A stretch of 64,000 nt of DNA from Alphaproteobacteria bacterium (GTDB lineage Bacteria; Pseudomonadota; Alphaproteobacteria; Thalassobaculales; Thalassobaculaceae): positions 58,357-122,356 of the forward strand of contig JAJEAR010000060.1 in the NCBI GenBank assembly GCA_022822665.1, in the 5' to 3' direction. The position numbers and the translations under genes were made by a program. The notes beneath the pieces were generated by a model that made no database searches, was not told where the DNA came from, and was given only the letters and a program-made list of their open reading frames with translations. Of this stretch, positions 44,272 to 53,212 are shown in pieces. Each line of letters starts with the position of its first letter. Position 1 is the first letter of the stretch.

Positions 44272-46374
44272 ATGAGCAACACCCCATTTGAGCTTGAGAA
44301 CGATGTCGCTCCGTCCCGCATGACGGATACAGAAGCGGGGGAGACCAGGGCAATGAACCGCGCGGCCACGGCGCAGACGCTGAGTTTGCCCGAGGAACTT
44401 GTCCTGATGCTCCTCAACGAGCAGACCGGGTACTTCCACCAGATCCCCGGATGGGAATTGAACTGTGCGGTTGTCGGCGCGGTGCTCGCGGAGCTGTCGC
44501 TGCTTTCGCGCATCGACACCGATCTGGATACGCTGATCCTGGTCGACCGGACGGAAACGGGCCATTCCATCCTGGATCCCATTCTGAAACAAATCGCGGA
44601 CGAACAAGAGCAACGAAACGCCCAGTACTGGATCGAACGGCTTGCCGCCCTGGCGGAATCGATCATCGACCAGATACTGGATCGCCTGGTCGAGCTCGAT
44701 ATCCTGCAGCACCACAACGGTGATTTCTGGACGCTGGCCGCGACGCAATGGCACGAGGAGATTTTCGACACCTCCAAGGAAGGCTCGGTGGGCCAGTTCA
44801 TCAAGACGCGTGTCGTCAAGGCCCTCTTTACCGAAGAAATTCCTGACCCCAGGGACATCATCGTCATTTGTCTTGTCAATACGTGCGACGTCTTCCGCTT
44901 CATGTTCGAGCTTGACGAGCAGACGGAAGAGCGCATTGCCACCATCTGCCAGATGGATCTCATCGGCCGGTCCATCGCCTCCGCGGTCGAACACAACATT
45001 TCAAGCCCGTTACTCCGTCGTTCCACGCTGACCAAGAAGATTCCTGCGGTCGCGCTCCGCCGGATCCTGTTCAGCCCGCACGTGCGCAGCGGCAACGTAC
45101 CGGCGCTCTTCGCGGAGCTGACGAAAGAATATGGCCCGGTGTTCCAGATCCGTCTGCCGTTCGGCAAGCCCATGACCTTCCTGTCCGGGACCGAGACCAA
45201 CCGGTGGGTGCACCGGCACGGACGGATGCACCTGAAGGCGGCAAATTACTTCGCGGACTTCGAGAAGGTCTACGGTGCGCATGGCGTGTTGCCCTCGCTC
45301 GACGGCACGGATCATTTCCGGTTGCGGAAGGCCATGGGACCGGCGTATTCGCGCGCCCGGCTGGCGGGTCAACTCGGCGAGATGTACCGGCTCGCCCGCG
45401 AGTACATGGCAGGGTGGAAGGTTGGCAGCCACATCCCGGTGCGCGCATGCCGGCATATGATCAACGCGCAGATCTCGCCGCTCTCGCTCAACGTCGAATC
45501 ACAGGACATCATCAACGACCTGATGGAGTTCAAGGAGAGGGCGCTGACCACCCACATCATCCATGCCCTGCCCATGTTCTTGCTGCACACACCCAAGATG
45601 AAGCGACAGGCAAAGGCCATCGACACCCTGCTGGAACGGATCCAGGCGGTTCACACCCCTGCCCAGCGCATCGGTTGTCCTCGCAGCCTCGCCGACGACT
45701 GGCTGAGCCTGCACGCGAGTGATCCCCAGCTGGTACCGGAGGCCAACCTTCGCTTTGCGCTTTCGGCGGCGCTTGTCGCCAGCGTCTACCTCGGCGACGC
45801 GCTGAGTTTCGCGATCTACGCCATGGCGGCCCGGCCCGACCTGTATGCGCGGATCCGGGCCGAGGCCGACGTCCTGTTCGCGAACGGCGACCCGAGCGAC
45901 GAGGACCTCAGCCCGGCCTCGATGGAGGTCACGCACCGGTTCCTGATTGAATGCCTCCGGATGTATCCGATCGTCCCGATGTCACTGCGCGACGTGATGA
46001 ACTCCTTCGTGCTCGAGGGATACGAAATCCCGGTGGGATCGCGGGTCTACATTGCACAAACCGCCCCGCACTACATGGACGACGTGTTCCCGGATCCGTT
46101 CTCGTTCGACATTGACCGTTACCTGCCGTCCAGTGACCAGCACCGTGGTCCGGGCTACGCGCCCTACGGACTCGGCACGCACAAGTGTCTCGGCGCCCGC
46201 TGGATGGACCTTCAGCTGGCCGTCAACGTGCTGATGATCACGCATTATTTCACCCTCGAAGTCACTCCCGCGCGCTATGTCGAGGCGCTGCCGTTCAGCC
46301 CGCTTCCATCGATGAAGCCGAGCGAGAAGCTCCGGTTCCGCGTCACAGAGCAGGTTCGCGACCTGCCGGCCTGA
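44272..46374 (+). CDS. GPP34 (GOLPH3-like) domain fused to cytochrome P450
   Basis: 700 residues with two unrelated domains in one uninterrupted frame. Residues about 35-235 match the GPP34 fold: LSLPEELVLMLLNEQTGYF, then NCAVVGAVLAELSLLSRIDT and LVELDILQHHNGDFWTL. Residues about 265-695 form a P450: HLKAANYFADFEKVYGAHGV (the helix C area), ECLR (ExxR, Glu560-Arg563), and the heme loop YGLGTHKCLG with Cys639 (codon at 46186-46188) as thiolate ligand; the usual Phe is Tyr. The I helix (VASVYLGDALSFAIYAM) lacks the common Thr of the AGxDT motif, which may affect oxygen activation. GPP34 proteins bind phosphoinositides in eukaryotes; here it might hold the P450 to a lipid surface. Start ATG 44272 has a weak ribosome binding site. 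Confidence 0.88.
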   Translation: MSNTPFELENDVAPSRMTDTEAGETRAMNRAATAQTLSLPEELVLMLLNEQTGYFHQIPGWELNCAVVGAVLAELSLLSRIDTDLDTLILVDRTETGHSILDPILKQIADEQEQRNAQYWIERLAALAESIIDQILDRLVELDILQHHNGDFWTLAATQWHEEIFDTSKEGSVGQFIKTRVVKALFTEEIPDPRDIIVICLVNTCDVFRFMFELDEQTEERIATICQMDLIGRSIASAVEHNISSPLLRRSTLTKKIPAVALRRILFSPHVRSGNVPALFAELTKEYGPVFQIRLPFGKPMTFLSGTETNRWVHRHGRMHLKAANYFADFEKVYGAHGVLPSLDGTDHFRLRKAMGPAYSRARLAGQLGEMYRLAREYMAGWKVGSHIPVRACRHMINAQISPLSLNVESQDIINDLMEFKERALTTHIIHALPMFLLHTPKMKRQAKAIDTLLERIQAVHTPAQRIGCPRSLADDWLSLHASDPQLVPEANLRFALSAALVASVYLGDALSFAIYAMAARPDLYARIRAEADVLFANGDPSDEDLSPASMEVTHRFLIECLRMYPIVPMSLRDVMNSFVLEGYEIPVGSRVYIAQTAPHYMDDVFPDPFSFDIDRYLPSSDQHRGPGYAPYGLGTHKCLGARWMDLQLAVNVLMITHYFTLEVTPARYVEALPFSPLPSMKPSEKLRFRVTEQVRDLPA

Positions 46375-46633
46375 TCCCGCCACGCCCGCCCCGGGGCCGT
46401 TTGCGCTGCATCGCCGTGATTGCAGACAATGCCAGACCCGCGCATTGGCCGGGGCAGCGCGGTTGACTTCCCGGCGTGAGCGTCGGTCTTCATCGGCATG
46501 CTGTCCGGCGGGAAGCGACAATACCGAGGTTCCCGGCCAGGCAGGGCCGGGGAGAGGTGCAGATCGCCATTCCTTCCGCCCCCGGGATCAATATCGGCAC
46601 GGGGGCGCACCGCGGCCGCGGCGCTGTCCAGAT

Positions 46634-48964
46634 TTACCCGGCCGGGCGCCGCAATCGTTGCCTGATCTGCTCGCCGGTTTCCCTGGTTCTGTCGAATGCC
46701 ATCAGCAACGGCGGCAGGAACAGGAAATCCGCCAACAGGGCGACGATCACCGTAATGGCCACGAGCAGGCCGAGCGCCTGGTTGGTCGACATTCCCGAGG
46801 CACCGAACACCATGAACCCCAGCGCGAATACAACCGTCGTCACCAGCAGCGCCTTGCCGACAGAGCGAAAGGCGGACTGGACGGATTCCGAGGGCAGAAG
46901 TCCATTGTTCCTCGCGCCGACATACTTGGTCATGAAGTGGATCGTGTCGTCCACGATGATGCCGAAGGCAATCGCGGTCACGACCGAGGCTGCCACGCCG
47001 ACCTCGCCGACCGCATAGCCCCACAGACCCATCGCCATCGCCGCCGGTACGAAATTGGGTACCAGGCTGATCAGGCCCAGGCGAACGCTTCTGAAGACGA
47101 ACAGCAGGAGCAGTGAGACGATCGCCATCGCGATCACCGTTCCGGTCAGCATGCCCTCGATGTTGCGCTGGATCGAGCGAGCACCCACGACCGCAACCCC
47201 GGTAGCCGGCGTTGCCAGTTCAGGGGCGTTGGTCCGGAACCAGTCCTGTGCGCGATCGTCGAGCGCGATTTTCTGGTCGGTCGTCAGGCTCTTGAGCACA
47301 ACTGTCAGACGCGTGCTCGACCGCTCCACGTTGATGAGATTGTTCAGATCCCGGCCAATCGGCAGAGACAATTCGTAGAGCAACAGGTATTGGGCGGCAA
47401 GCTCGGAGTTATCCGGCAGACGGTAAAATGACGGGTCTTCGCCGTGGAGGTTTCTGTTCAGTCGCTTCAGAACGTCGGCAACGCTGAAAACATGGGCTAC
47501 TTCCGGCTGCGTCCGCAACCACAGTGACAACGAATCGACTTTGGACAGGAATTCGACGCCTGTGATGCCGTCTTCCTGTCCCGAGTCGAGAGAGTATTCG
47601 TAGCTCTCCACGCCACTAAAGTTCTTGCTGATGAAATCCGTGTCTCGCCGGAACTCGTATGTCTCATCGAGGAGTTCCAACCAGTTCTCCTTGAGTTCGA
47701 TACGGGAAATACCGGCAACGAACACAACGGTCACGATACCAAAGGACAACAGGAGGGCCGTCCTCCACGAAACGACAAATCGTCCCAGTCGGTCGAAGAA
47801 GTCCAGTTTCCCGTGTTGCAATGGCCGTACCCGCATGGGAACGATTGACAACAGCGCCGGCAACAGGGTTACCGAATAGACGAATGCGCACAGCGCACCG
47901 AATGCCACCATGTTGCCCATGACCCTGAACGGCGGCATTTCCGCGAAGTTCAGGCTGAGAAAGCCGACTGCCGTGGTGAGCGAGGTGAGGAATACGGGCC
48001 ATGCGTTGGCGCGCAGCGAGTGGTCGGCCGCCTGTCTTCTGTCCATTCCCTCGCGAAGACCGGCCACCATTCCCTCGACGATGTGCACCGAATGCGCGAC
48101 GGTGACGGCCATCAGGACGAATATCGCCGCGCCGCTTTCGCCGAACAGCTTCATTCCGGTCCAGCCGACAAAGCCGAGCGCGGACAGGATCACGACAATC
48201 ATCATCAGCAGGATTGCGGCAGTCGCCCATATCGAGCGAAGCAGGACCAGCGCGAGCAGAAGCATGATGCCAAGCGCAACGGGGCCAAGCACGGCCATTT
48301 CGTCGTCGATCGCATCGCGCATGGCGCGGTTCAGGACCAGTTCGCCAGTCAGATGGTAGTTGATGGCCGAATGGTTCTGCCGGGCCGCGGCGAGAGTTGT
48401 GCGCAGGAAGTCGGTGACCTCAAGTTTCGCCGACTGCCGATCCGAATCAGGCAGCGTGACACTGACGACAAGCCCGGCGACACGCCCATCCCGGGAAACG
48501 AACCGCCCCGCGACTTCTTCCGTGGCAAGCGCGATGTCCCTGATCTGGTCCAGGTCACTGTCTTCAAGGGATCCGGCATTGTCGACCAGGGGTTCAACGA
48601 TCAGCTCGTCCCCGCGCCCCTGACTGTGCGAATAGTTGGTGATGGAATCGACACGGGTAGCGTACGGCGTCTGCCAGAGTTGTTCGGTGAGGTCCTCAAT
48701 GGCAACGAGCGCTTCGCGCGTAAAGACGTTTCCGCTCGTCGGTGCCACTGCAACAAGCGCCGTATCGGAGAGGGCGTAGGTTTCTTCAAGCTGTTCAAGC
48801 GCAATAATGTACGGGTCGTCCTTGGCAAAGTGATTCCGGACATCGACATCGACCTCGACTATCCGGCCAGCGCCCGCCGCGAGGAACAGAACGACAAGCA
48901 ACGAAACCGAAAGAGTGAGCCATCGACGCCTCACGACATGCGTTGTCCACTTTTCCAACGTCAC
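46634..48964 (-). CDS. RND superfamily exporter (MMPL/SSD type)
   Basis: About 776 residues with two repeats, each having one N-terminal span, a large periplasmic loop (about 60-240 and 440-590) and five grouped spans. This is the HAE2/HpnN-like type that exports lipids such as hopanoids or mycolate precursors using the proton gradient. In the first spans AVTVAHSVHIVEGM and in the second AIAFGIIVDDTIHFMTKY hold the proton-relay Asp residues typical of the class. The start may be the GTG at 48964 or the TTG at 48958; the frame is also open upstream to 49063. It converges on the GPP34-P450 gene, 259 bases away. Confidence 0.9.
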   Translation of the reverse strand: MTLEKWTTHVVRRRWLTLSVSLLVVLFLAAGAGRIVEVDVDVRNHFAKDDPYIIALEQLEETYALSDTALVAVAPTSGNVFTREALVAIEDLTEQLWQTPYATRVDSITNYSHSQGRGDELIVEPLVDNAGSLEDSDLDQIRDIALATEEVAGRFVSRDGRVAGLVVSVTLPDSDRQSAKLEVTDFLRTTLAAARQNHSAINYHLTGELVLNRAMRDAIDDEMAVLGPVALGIMLLLALVLLRSIWATAAILLMMIVVILSALGFVGWTGMKLFGESGAAIFVLMAVTVAHSVHIVEGMVAGLREGMDRRQAADHSLRANAWPVFLTSLTTAVGFLSLNFAEMPPFRVMGNMVAFGALCAFVYSVTLLPALLSIVPMRVRPLQHGKLDFFDRLGRFVVSWRTALLLSFGIVTVVFVAGISRIELKENWLELLDETYEFRRDTDFISKNFSGVESYEYSLDSGQEDGITGVEFLSKVDSLSLWLRTQPEVAHVFSVADVLKRLNRNLHGEDPSFYRLPDNSELAAQYLLLYELSLPIGRDLNNLINVERSSTRLTVVLKSLTTDQKIALDDRAQDWFRTNAPELATPATGVAVVGARSIQRNIEGMLTGTVIAMAIVSLLLLFVFRSVRLGLISLVPNFVPAAMAMGLWGYAVGEVGVAASVVTAIAFGIIVDDTIHFMTKYVGARNNGLLPSESVQSAFRSVGKALLVTTVVFALGFMVFGASGMSTNQALGLLVAITVIVALLADFLFLPPLLMAFDRTRETGEQIRQRLRRPAG

Positions 48965-49537
48965 CTCTACGGACCGGCTCGTGAAAAGTCCGCCAGCATA
49001 GCACTTCGCAACGCCCCCGCCACGAACAATGTCCCCGCCGCCAACACATGTGCCAAGCGGCATCGCGCAGAGAATTGGGACATGGAACGCGCGGAGACCA
49101 CGACGGTCCGCCTGCAGGTTATCGCGGCCTCAACCGGGCGCCCGGACGCCCCCGGGACCTCACCCTCTGGTATGACCGCAGCGGCCGGGTCGACCGGCAC
49201 GGGTGCTCCTGGAGTACAGCGGCGGACGCGGTGTCCTTACCGACATGTCCGACGCGGGCGCCCGGGTGGCGGGAGGGGCCCCCGACTGCAGGGACATCGG
49301 CAACCATCAGCGTGCCGGCTCGCGCAATCGTCGTCAGGCCGTACCATGCCGTCCACCGCTCCGGTCACCGGATCGCGGAGACCTGCGAAATCGGACTGCC
49401 GACCCCGGCCGGGGCGACGGACTCCGGTCCCGCGCGCTCGTTCGTAACAAACCCGGCCAGTTGACCGGGATGCCCGTCCACCTCTGGACACACTGCCTCT
49501 CCCATGGTCAAATGTGCCGCTCACCGACGGGAATTTC
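48965..49537. other. Intergenic region between exporter and ABC operon
   Basis: 573 bases, divergent between the exporter (minus) and the ABC permease (plus); it should carry both promoters. No supported gene, repeat or RNA element was recognised. Confidence 0.4.
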
Positions 49538-50536
49538 ATGTCACGTCTGATCGTCATGATCGCGCAACGGCTGGCGCTTGGTGTTTTCACCATGTTCATC
49601 GTCAGCATCGTGATCTTCGCCGCAATCGAAGCCCTGCCCGGTGATTTCGCCCAGGCCATACTCGGTCAGGGCGCAACCCCTGAGGCGGTGGCGGCGATCC
49701 GGGACAGCCTTGGAATGGACCGTACGGCGGTCGAACGCTACTTCGCGTGGCTTGGTGGCGCTGTGACCGGGGACTTCGGGGTCAGCTTCAGCCAGCTCAG
49801 CTTCCAGTCTCAGTACGGCCAGACCGGCGAGCGTGACGTGGTAACCGTGGCTGACCAGCTCAGACCCCGGTTCGCCAACACCATATTCCTTGCCGCCACG
49901 GCCGCGGTAGTCGCGGTGCCGCTTTCGCTTGGCCTCGGCATCCTGGCCGCGCTCTACCGCGGATCGGTTCTTGACCGCATCGCGAACATCGGCTCCCTCA
50001 CGTCGATATCCAGTCCCGAGTTCTTCGTCGCCTATCTGCTGATCCTGTTTCTTTCGGCCGCGAACCCGATCTTTCCGTCAATTTCGAAGATCCATGCCGA
50101 TCTCGACTTCTGGCAACAAGTGTATCGCACCGTTCTTCCGGCCCTGACGCTCACCCTGGTGGTCACCGCACACATGATGCGGATGACCCGCGTTGCCATC
50201 ATCAACCTGCTGTCCTCCCAGTACATCGAGATGGCGCGACTCAAGGGGGTTCCTCGCTGGAGGATCATCGTCCACCACGCCCTGCCCAACGCCCTTGCGC
50301 CGATCATCAACGTGGTCGCGCTCAATCTGGCGTACCTCGTGACCGGTGTGGTTGTGGTCGAGGTGGTCTTCGTCTACCCCGGCGTCGGGCAACTGTTCGT
50401 CGACGCCGTCAAGCTGCGGGACATGCCAACCGTCCAGGCATGCTGCCTGATCTTCGCGGCCGCCTACATCCTGCTCAACCTGACGGCGGACGTGGTCTCT
50501 GTCCTGACCAATCCCCGCCTGCGCCACCCCAGGTAG
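49538..50536 (+). CDS. Dipeptide/oligopeptide-type ABC permease (DppB-like)
   Basis: 332 residues, about six spans. It begins with the short N-terminal span typical of DppB/OppB permeases (VFTMFIVSIVIFAAIEALPGD) followed by the large periplasmic loop. The cytoplasmic EAA loop that contacts the ATPase is near EMARLKGVPRWRIIVHHALPN. The ATG at 49538 is preferred over a GTG at 49514. First of four genes encoding a complete importer, 6 bases before the second permease. Confidence 0.93.
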   Translation: MSRLIVMIAQRLALGVFTMFIVSIVIFAAIEALPGDFAQAILGQGATPEAVAAIRDSLGMDRTAVERYFAWLGGAVTGDFGVSFSQLSFQSQYGQTGERDVVTVADQLRPRFANTIFLAATAAVVAVPLSLGLGILAALYRGSVLDRIANIGSLTSISSPEFFVAYLLILFLSAANPIFPSISKIHADLDFWQQVYRTVLPALTLTLVVTAHMMRMTRVAIINLLSSQYIEMARLKGVPRWRIIVHHALPNALAPIINVVALNLAYLVTGVVVVEVVFVYPGVGQLFVDAVKLRDMPTVQACCLIFAAAYILLNLTADVVSVLTNPRLRHPR

Positions 50537-50542
50537 GCGCGC

Positions 50543-51484
50543 GTGGGATTCCTGCTGTATGTCGCACTGCCGCTCGCGGTCCTGACCGGGCTCGCGTGGA
50601 CCGTGCGGAGAATTGTCGCCCGTACCTCCCAGGGGCGGTTCGGAGCGGCGTTTCGCGCAATGCCGATGACGGCGGCCTTCGGGCTGACGGTCGTCTCCAT
50701 CTACGTGATCGGGGCACTGTGCGCACCTGTCCTGGCTCCGTACGGGGAGTCCCAGGTATTCGACGAATTCAACCTGTTTCCCGGCGAAAACCCGGCGTTC
50801 GTGCTGGGAACGGACCAGCTTGGCCGCGACCAGCTCACGCGCCTGCTGTACGGCGGGCGCAACACGATCGGAATTGCCTTCATCACCACGATGCTGGCCT
50901 TCCTGCTCGGCGCGACCCTGGGCTTTTTGGCGGCCACGCTGGGTGGGTGGCTCGACCAGGCGCTCTCGCGCGCAATCGACGTGCTGATGGCCATACCGCA
51001 GCTGATTTTCGCCCTGCTGCTGATCACGATCCTCGGACAGTCCACCCTCAACATGATCCTGGTGATCGCCGTGCTGGACTCGACCCGGGTTTTCCGTCTC
51101 GCACGCGCGGTCGGCGGGACCATCATCGTCATGGACTACATCGAGGCCGCACGACTGCGAGGAGAGGGACTCGGATACCTGATCTTTCGGGAGATCCTTC
51201 CCAATGCGGCCGCACCGCTGCTTGCCGAGTTCGGCCTCAGGTTCTGCTTCGTGTTTCTGCTGATTGCGGCACTGAGCTTTCTCGGCATAGGCATTCAGCC
51301 TCCGCTCGCCGACTGGGGGACAATGGTCAGGGAACTGTCGATCTACATCGCCTACGCTGAATACGGTGACTGGCAGGCGGCATCACTGCCACTGCTTCCG
51401 GCATCGGCGATTGCCCTGCTGACCGTTGCCGTCAACTTCGTTGTCGACTGGATGCTGGACCGGCACTCCGGGCTGAAGTCCTGA
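50543..51484 (+). CDS. Dipeptide/oligopeptide-type ABC permease (DppC-like)
   Basis: 313 residues, about six spans, with the DppC N-terminal form (LAPYGESQVFDEFN, then VLGTDQLGRDQLTRLLYGGR) and the EAA loop EAARLRGEGLGYLIFREILPN. GTG start at 50543 with AGGTAGG upstream. Pairs with the preceding DppB-like permease. The ATPase gene follows 10 bases later. Confidence 0.93.
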   Translation: MGFLLYVALPLAVLTGLAWTVRRIVARTSQGRFGAAFRAMPMTAAFGLTVVSIYVIGALCAPVLAPYGESQVFDEFNLFPGENPAFVLGTDQLGRDQLTRLLYGGRNTIGIAFITTMLAFLLGATLGFLAATLGGWLDQALSRAIDVLMAIPQLIFALLLITILGQSTLNMILVIAVLDSTRVFRLARAVGGTIIVMDYIEAARLRGEGLGYLIFREILPNAAAPLLAEFGLRFCFVFLLIAALSFLGIGIQPPLADWGTMVRELSIYIAYAEYGDWQAASLPLLPASAIALLTVAVNFVVDWMLDRHSGLKS

Positions 51485-51494
51485 TGGACGGGGG

Positions 51495-53189
51495 ATGGAC
51501 GTCATGACGGACGGGAACACCCTGCTCACGATCCGGGACCTGCGTATCGAGGGGTTGTCCGGCGAGGCGTGGTTGCCGATCATCAACGGTGTCAGTCTCC
51601 ACCTGGACAGGGGGGAGGTGCTGGGGCTGATCGGAGAGTCGGGCGCGGGCAAGTCCACGCTCGGACTGGCCGGGATGGGATTTACCCGGGACGGCTGCAG
51701 GATCACCAGCGGATCGATCTCGTTTGACGGCATCGACCTGGTGTCCGCATCGCCGGAACGCAAACGCAGCCTGCTTGGACGGCGCATCGCCTACGTTGCC
51801 CAGTCGGCGGCGGCCAGTTTCAATCCGGCGCACAGGCTCATCGACCAGCACACGGAAGGACCTGTCCTGCACGGGGTTTCCTCCCGCGAGGACAGCCGCG
51901 AGGATGCCCGGTCGCTTTACGACCGGCTGCGACTTCCCGACCCGGGCAATATCGGCTTCAGATACCCGCACCAGGTCTCGGGCGGACAGCTGCAGCGGGC
52001 AATGACCGCCATGGCCATGTCGTGCCGCCCGGATCTCATCGTATTCGACGAGCCGACCACGGCGCTCGATGTCACCACACAGATCGAGGTGCTGGCAGCC
52101 ATTCGCGACATTGTCGAGCAGTTCGGCACTGCGGCCATCTACATTACCCACGATCTCGCGGTCGTGGCCCAGATGGCGGATCGCATCAAGGTGCTGCTGA
52201 ACGGCGACGAGGTGGAGGAGAACGACACCAGGACGATGCTTTCGCATCCGGCGGAACCGTACACCCGGTCATTGTGGGCCGTCCGCAGCTTTCGGCGACC
52301 CGAACAGGCGCCGGCACCTGCCGGCACTGTCCCGGTGATCTCGATCAGGGGCGTGACAGCGGGCTATGGAGCGGACATCGACGTCCTGCACGACGTCTCC
52401 TTTGACATCCATACGGGGCGCACTGTCGCAGTGGTCGGCGAGTCCGGGTCCGGCAAGTCGACGGTCGCGCGCTGCATCACCGGCCTGCTGCCGCCACGCC
52501 AGGGCGAGGTACGGTTCGATGACGAAGTCCTGCCGCCGGGCTACCGCCACCGGACCCGGGACCAGTTGCGACAGGTCCAGATGATCTACCAGATGGCCGA
52601 TACCGCCCTGAATCCGAAGCTGCGGGTCCGCGACATCGTCGGCCGCCCGGTACAGTTCTACCGAGGCTACCGCGGGACGCGGCTGCTGGAACGGGTCGAG
52701 GAACTGCTGTCGCAGATCGAACTCGATCCCGGCCAGTTCATCAACCGGCTCCCGTCCGAACTGTCGGGTGGCCAGAAGCAACGGATCGGGATCGCACGGG
52801 CCCTGGCAGCCGAGCCGCGATTCATCATCTGTGACGAGGTCACCTCGGCGCTCGACCAGCTGGTTGCGGAGGGCATCCTGAAGCTGCTGGACCGGTTGCA
52901 GCGAGAGCTGAACCTGTCGTACATGTTCATTACGCATGATCTCGCGACAGTTCGTGCGATCGCAGATGAAGTCGTAGTGATGAAAGACGGCCATGTGATC
53001 GAACTGGGTGCGAAGACGGATATGTTCTCCCCGCCTCACCACGCCTACACGGACCTGCTGTTGAGTTCCGTCCCGGAAATGGACCCGGACTGGCTGGATC
53101 GCCTGTTGGCGCAACGAGGCAGGAACAATATCGGCGAAGCCGCACGGCTCGGGATCGACCGGGCCGCACACCGGCAATCAACTCTGTAA
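51495..53189 (+). CDS. ABC transporter ATPase, two fused DppD/DppF-type domains
   Basis: 564 residues with two complete ATPase modules. Module one: GLIGESGAGKSTLGLAG (Walker A), VSGGQLQRAMTAMAMSC (signature), LIVFDEPTTALDV (Walker B). Module two: AVVGESGSGKSTVARCITG, LSGGQKQRIGIARALA and IICDEVTSALDQ. DppD and DppF are normally two proteins; here they are one chain. The start could be ATG 51495 or 51504. It powers the permease pair upstream, with the binding protein 23 bases downstream. Confidence 0.93.
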   Translation: MDVMTDGNTLLTIRDLRIEGLSGEAWLPIINGVSLHLDRGEVLGLIGESGAGKSTLGLAGMGFTRDGCRITSGSISFDGIDLVSASPERKRSLLGRRIAYVAQSAAASFNPAHRLIDQHTEGPVLHGVSSREDSREDARSLYDRLRLPDPGNIGFRYPHQVSGGQLQRAMTAMAMSCRPDLIVFDEPTTALDVTTQIEVLAAIRDIVEQFGTAAIYITHDLAVVAQMADRIKVLLNGDEVEENDTRTMLSHPAEPYTRSLWAVRSFRRPEQAPAPAGTVPVISIRGVTAGYGADIDVLHDVSFDIHTGRTVAVVGESGSGKSTVARCITGLLPPRQGEVRFDDEVLPPGYRHRTRDQLRQVQMIYQMADTALNPKLRVRDIVGRPVQFYRGYRGTRLLERVEELLSQIELDPGQFINRLPSELSGGQKQRIGIARALAAEPRFIICDEVTSALDQLVAEGILKLLDRLQRELNLSYMFITHDLATVRAIADEVVVMKDGHVIELGAKTDMFSPPHHAYTDLLLSSVPEMDPDWLDRLLAQRGRNNIGEAARLGIDRAAHRQSTL

Positions 53190-53212
53190 CCGGCACAGGA
53201 GGCACCAGCACC

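Noticed and set aside
43043..45200. Long minus-strand frames opposite the methyltransferase and P450 fusion
   Set aside because: Antisense shadows of well-supported genes; translations lack recognisable domains.
48020..49447. A 475-codon plus-strand open frame
   Set aside because: Mostly antisense to the RND exporter; composition is arginine- and proline-rich and carries no domain.
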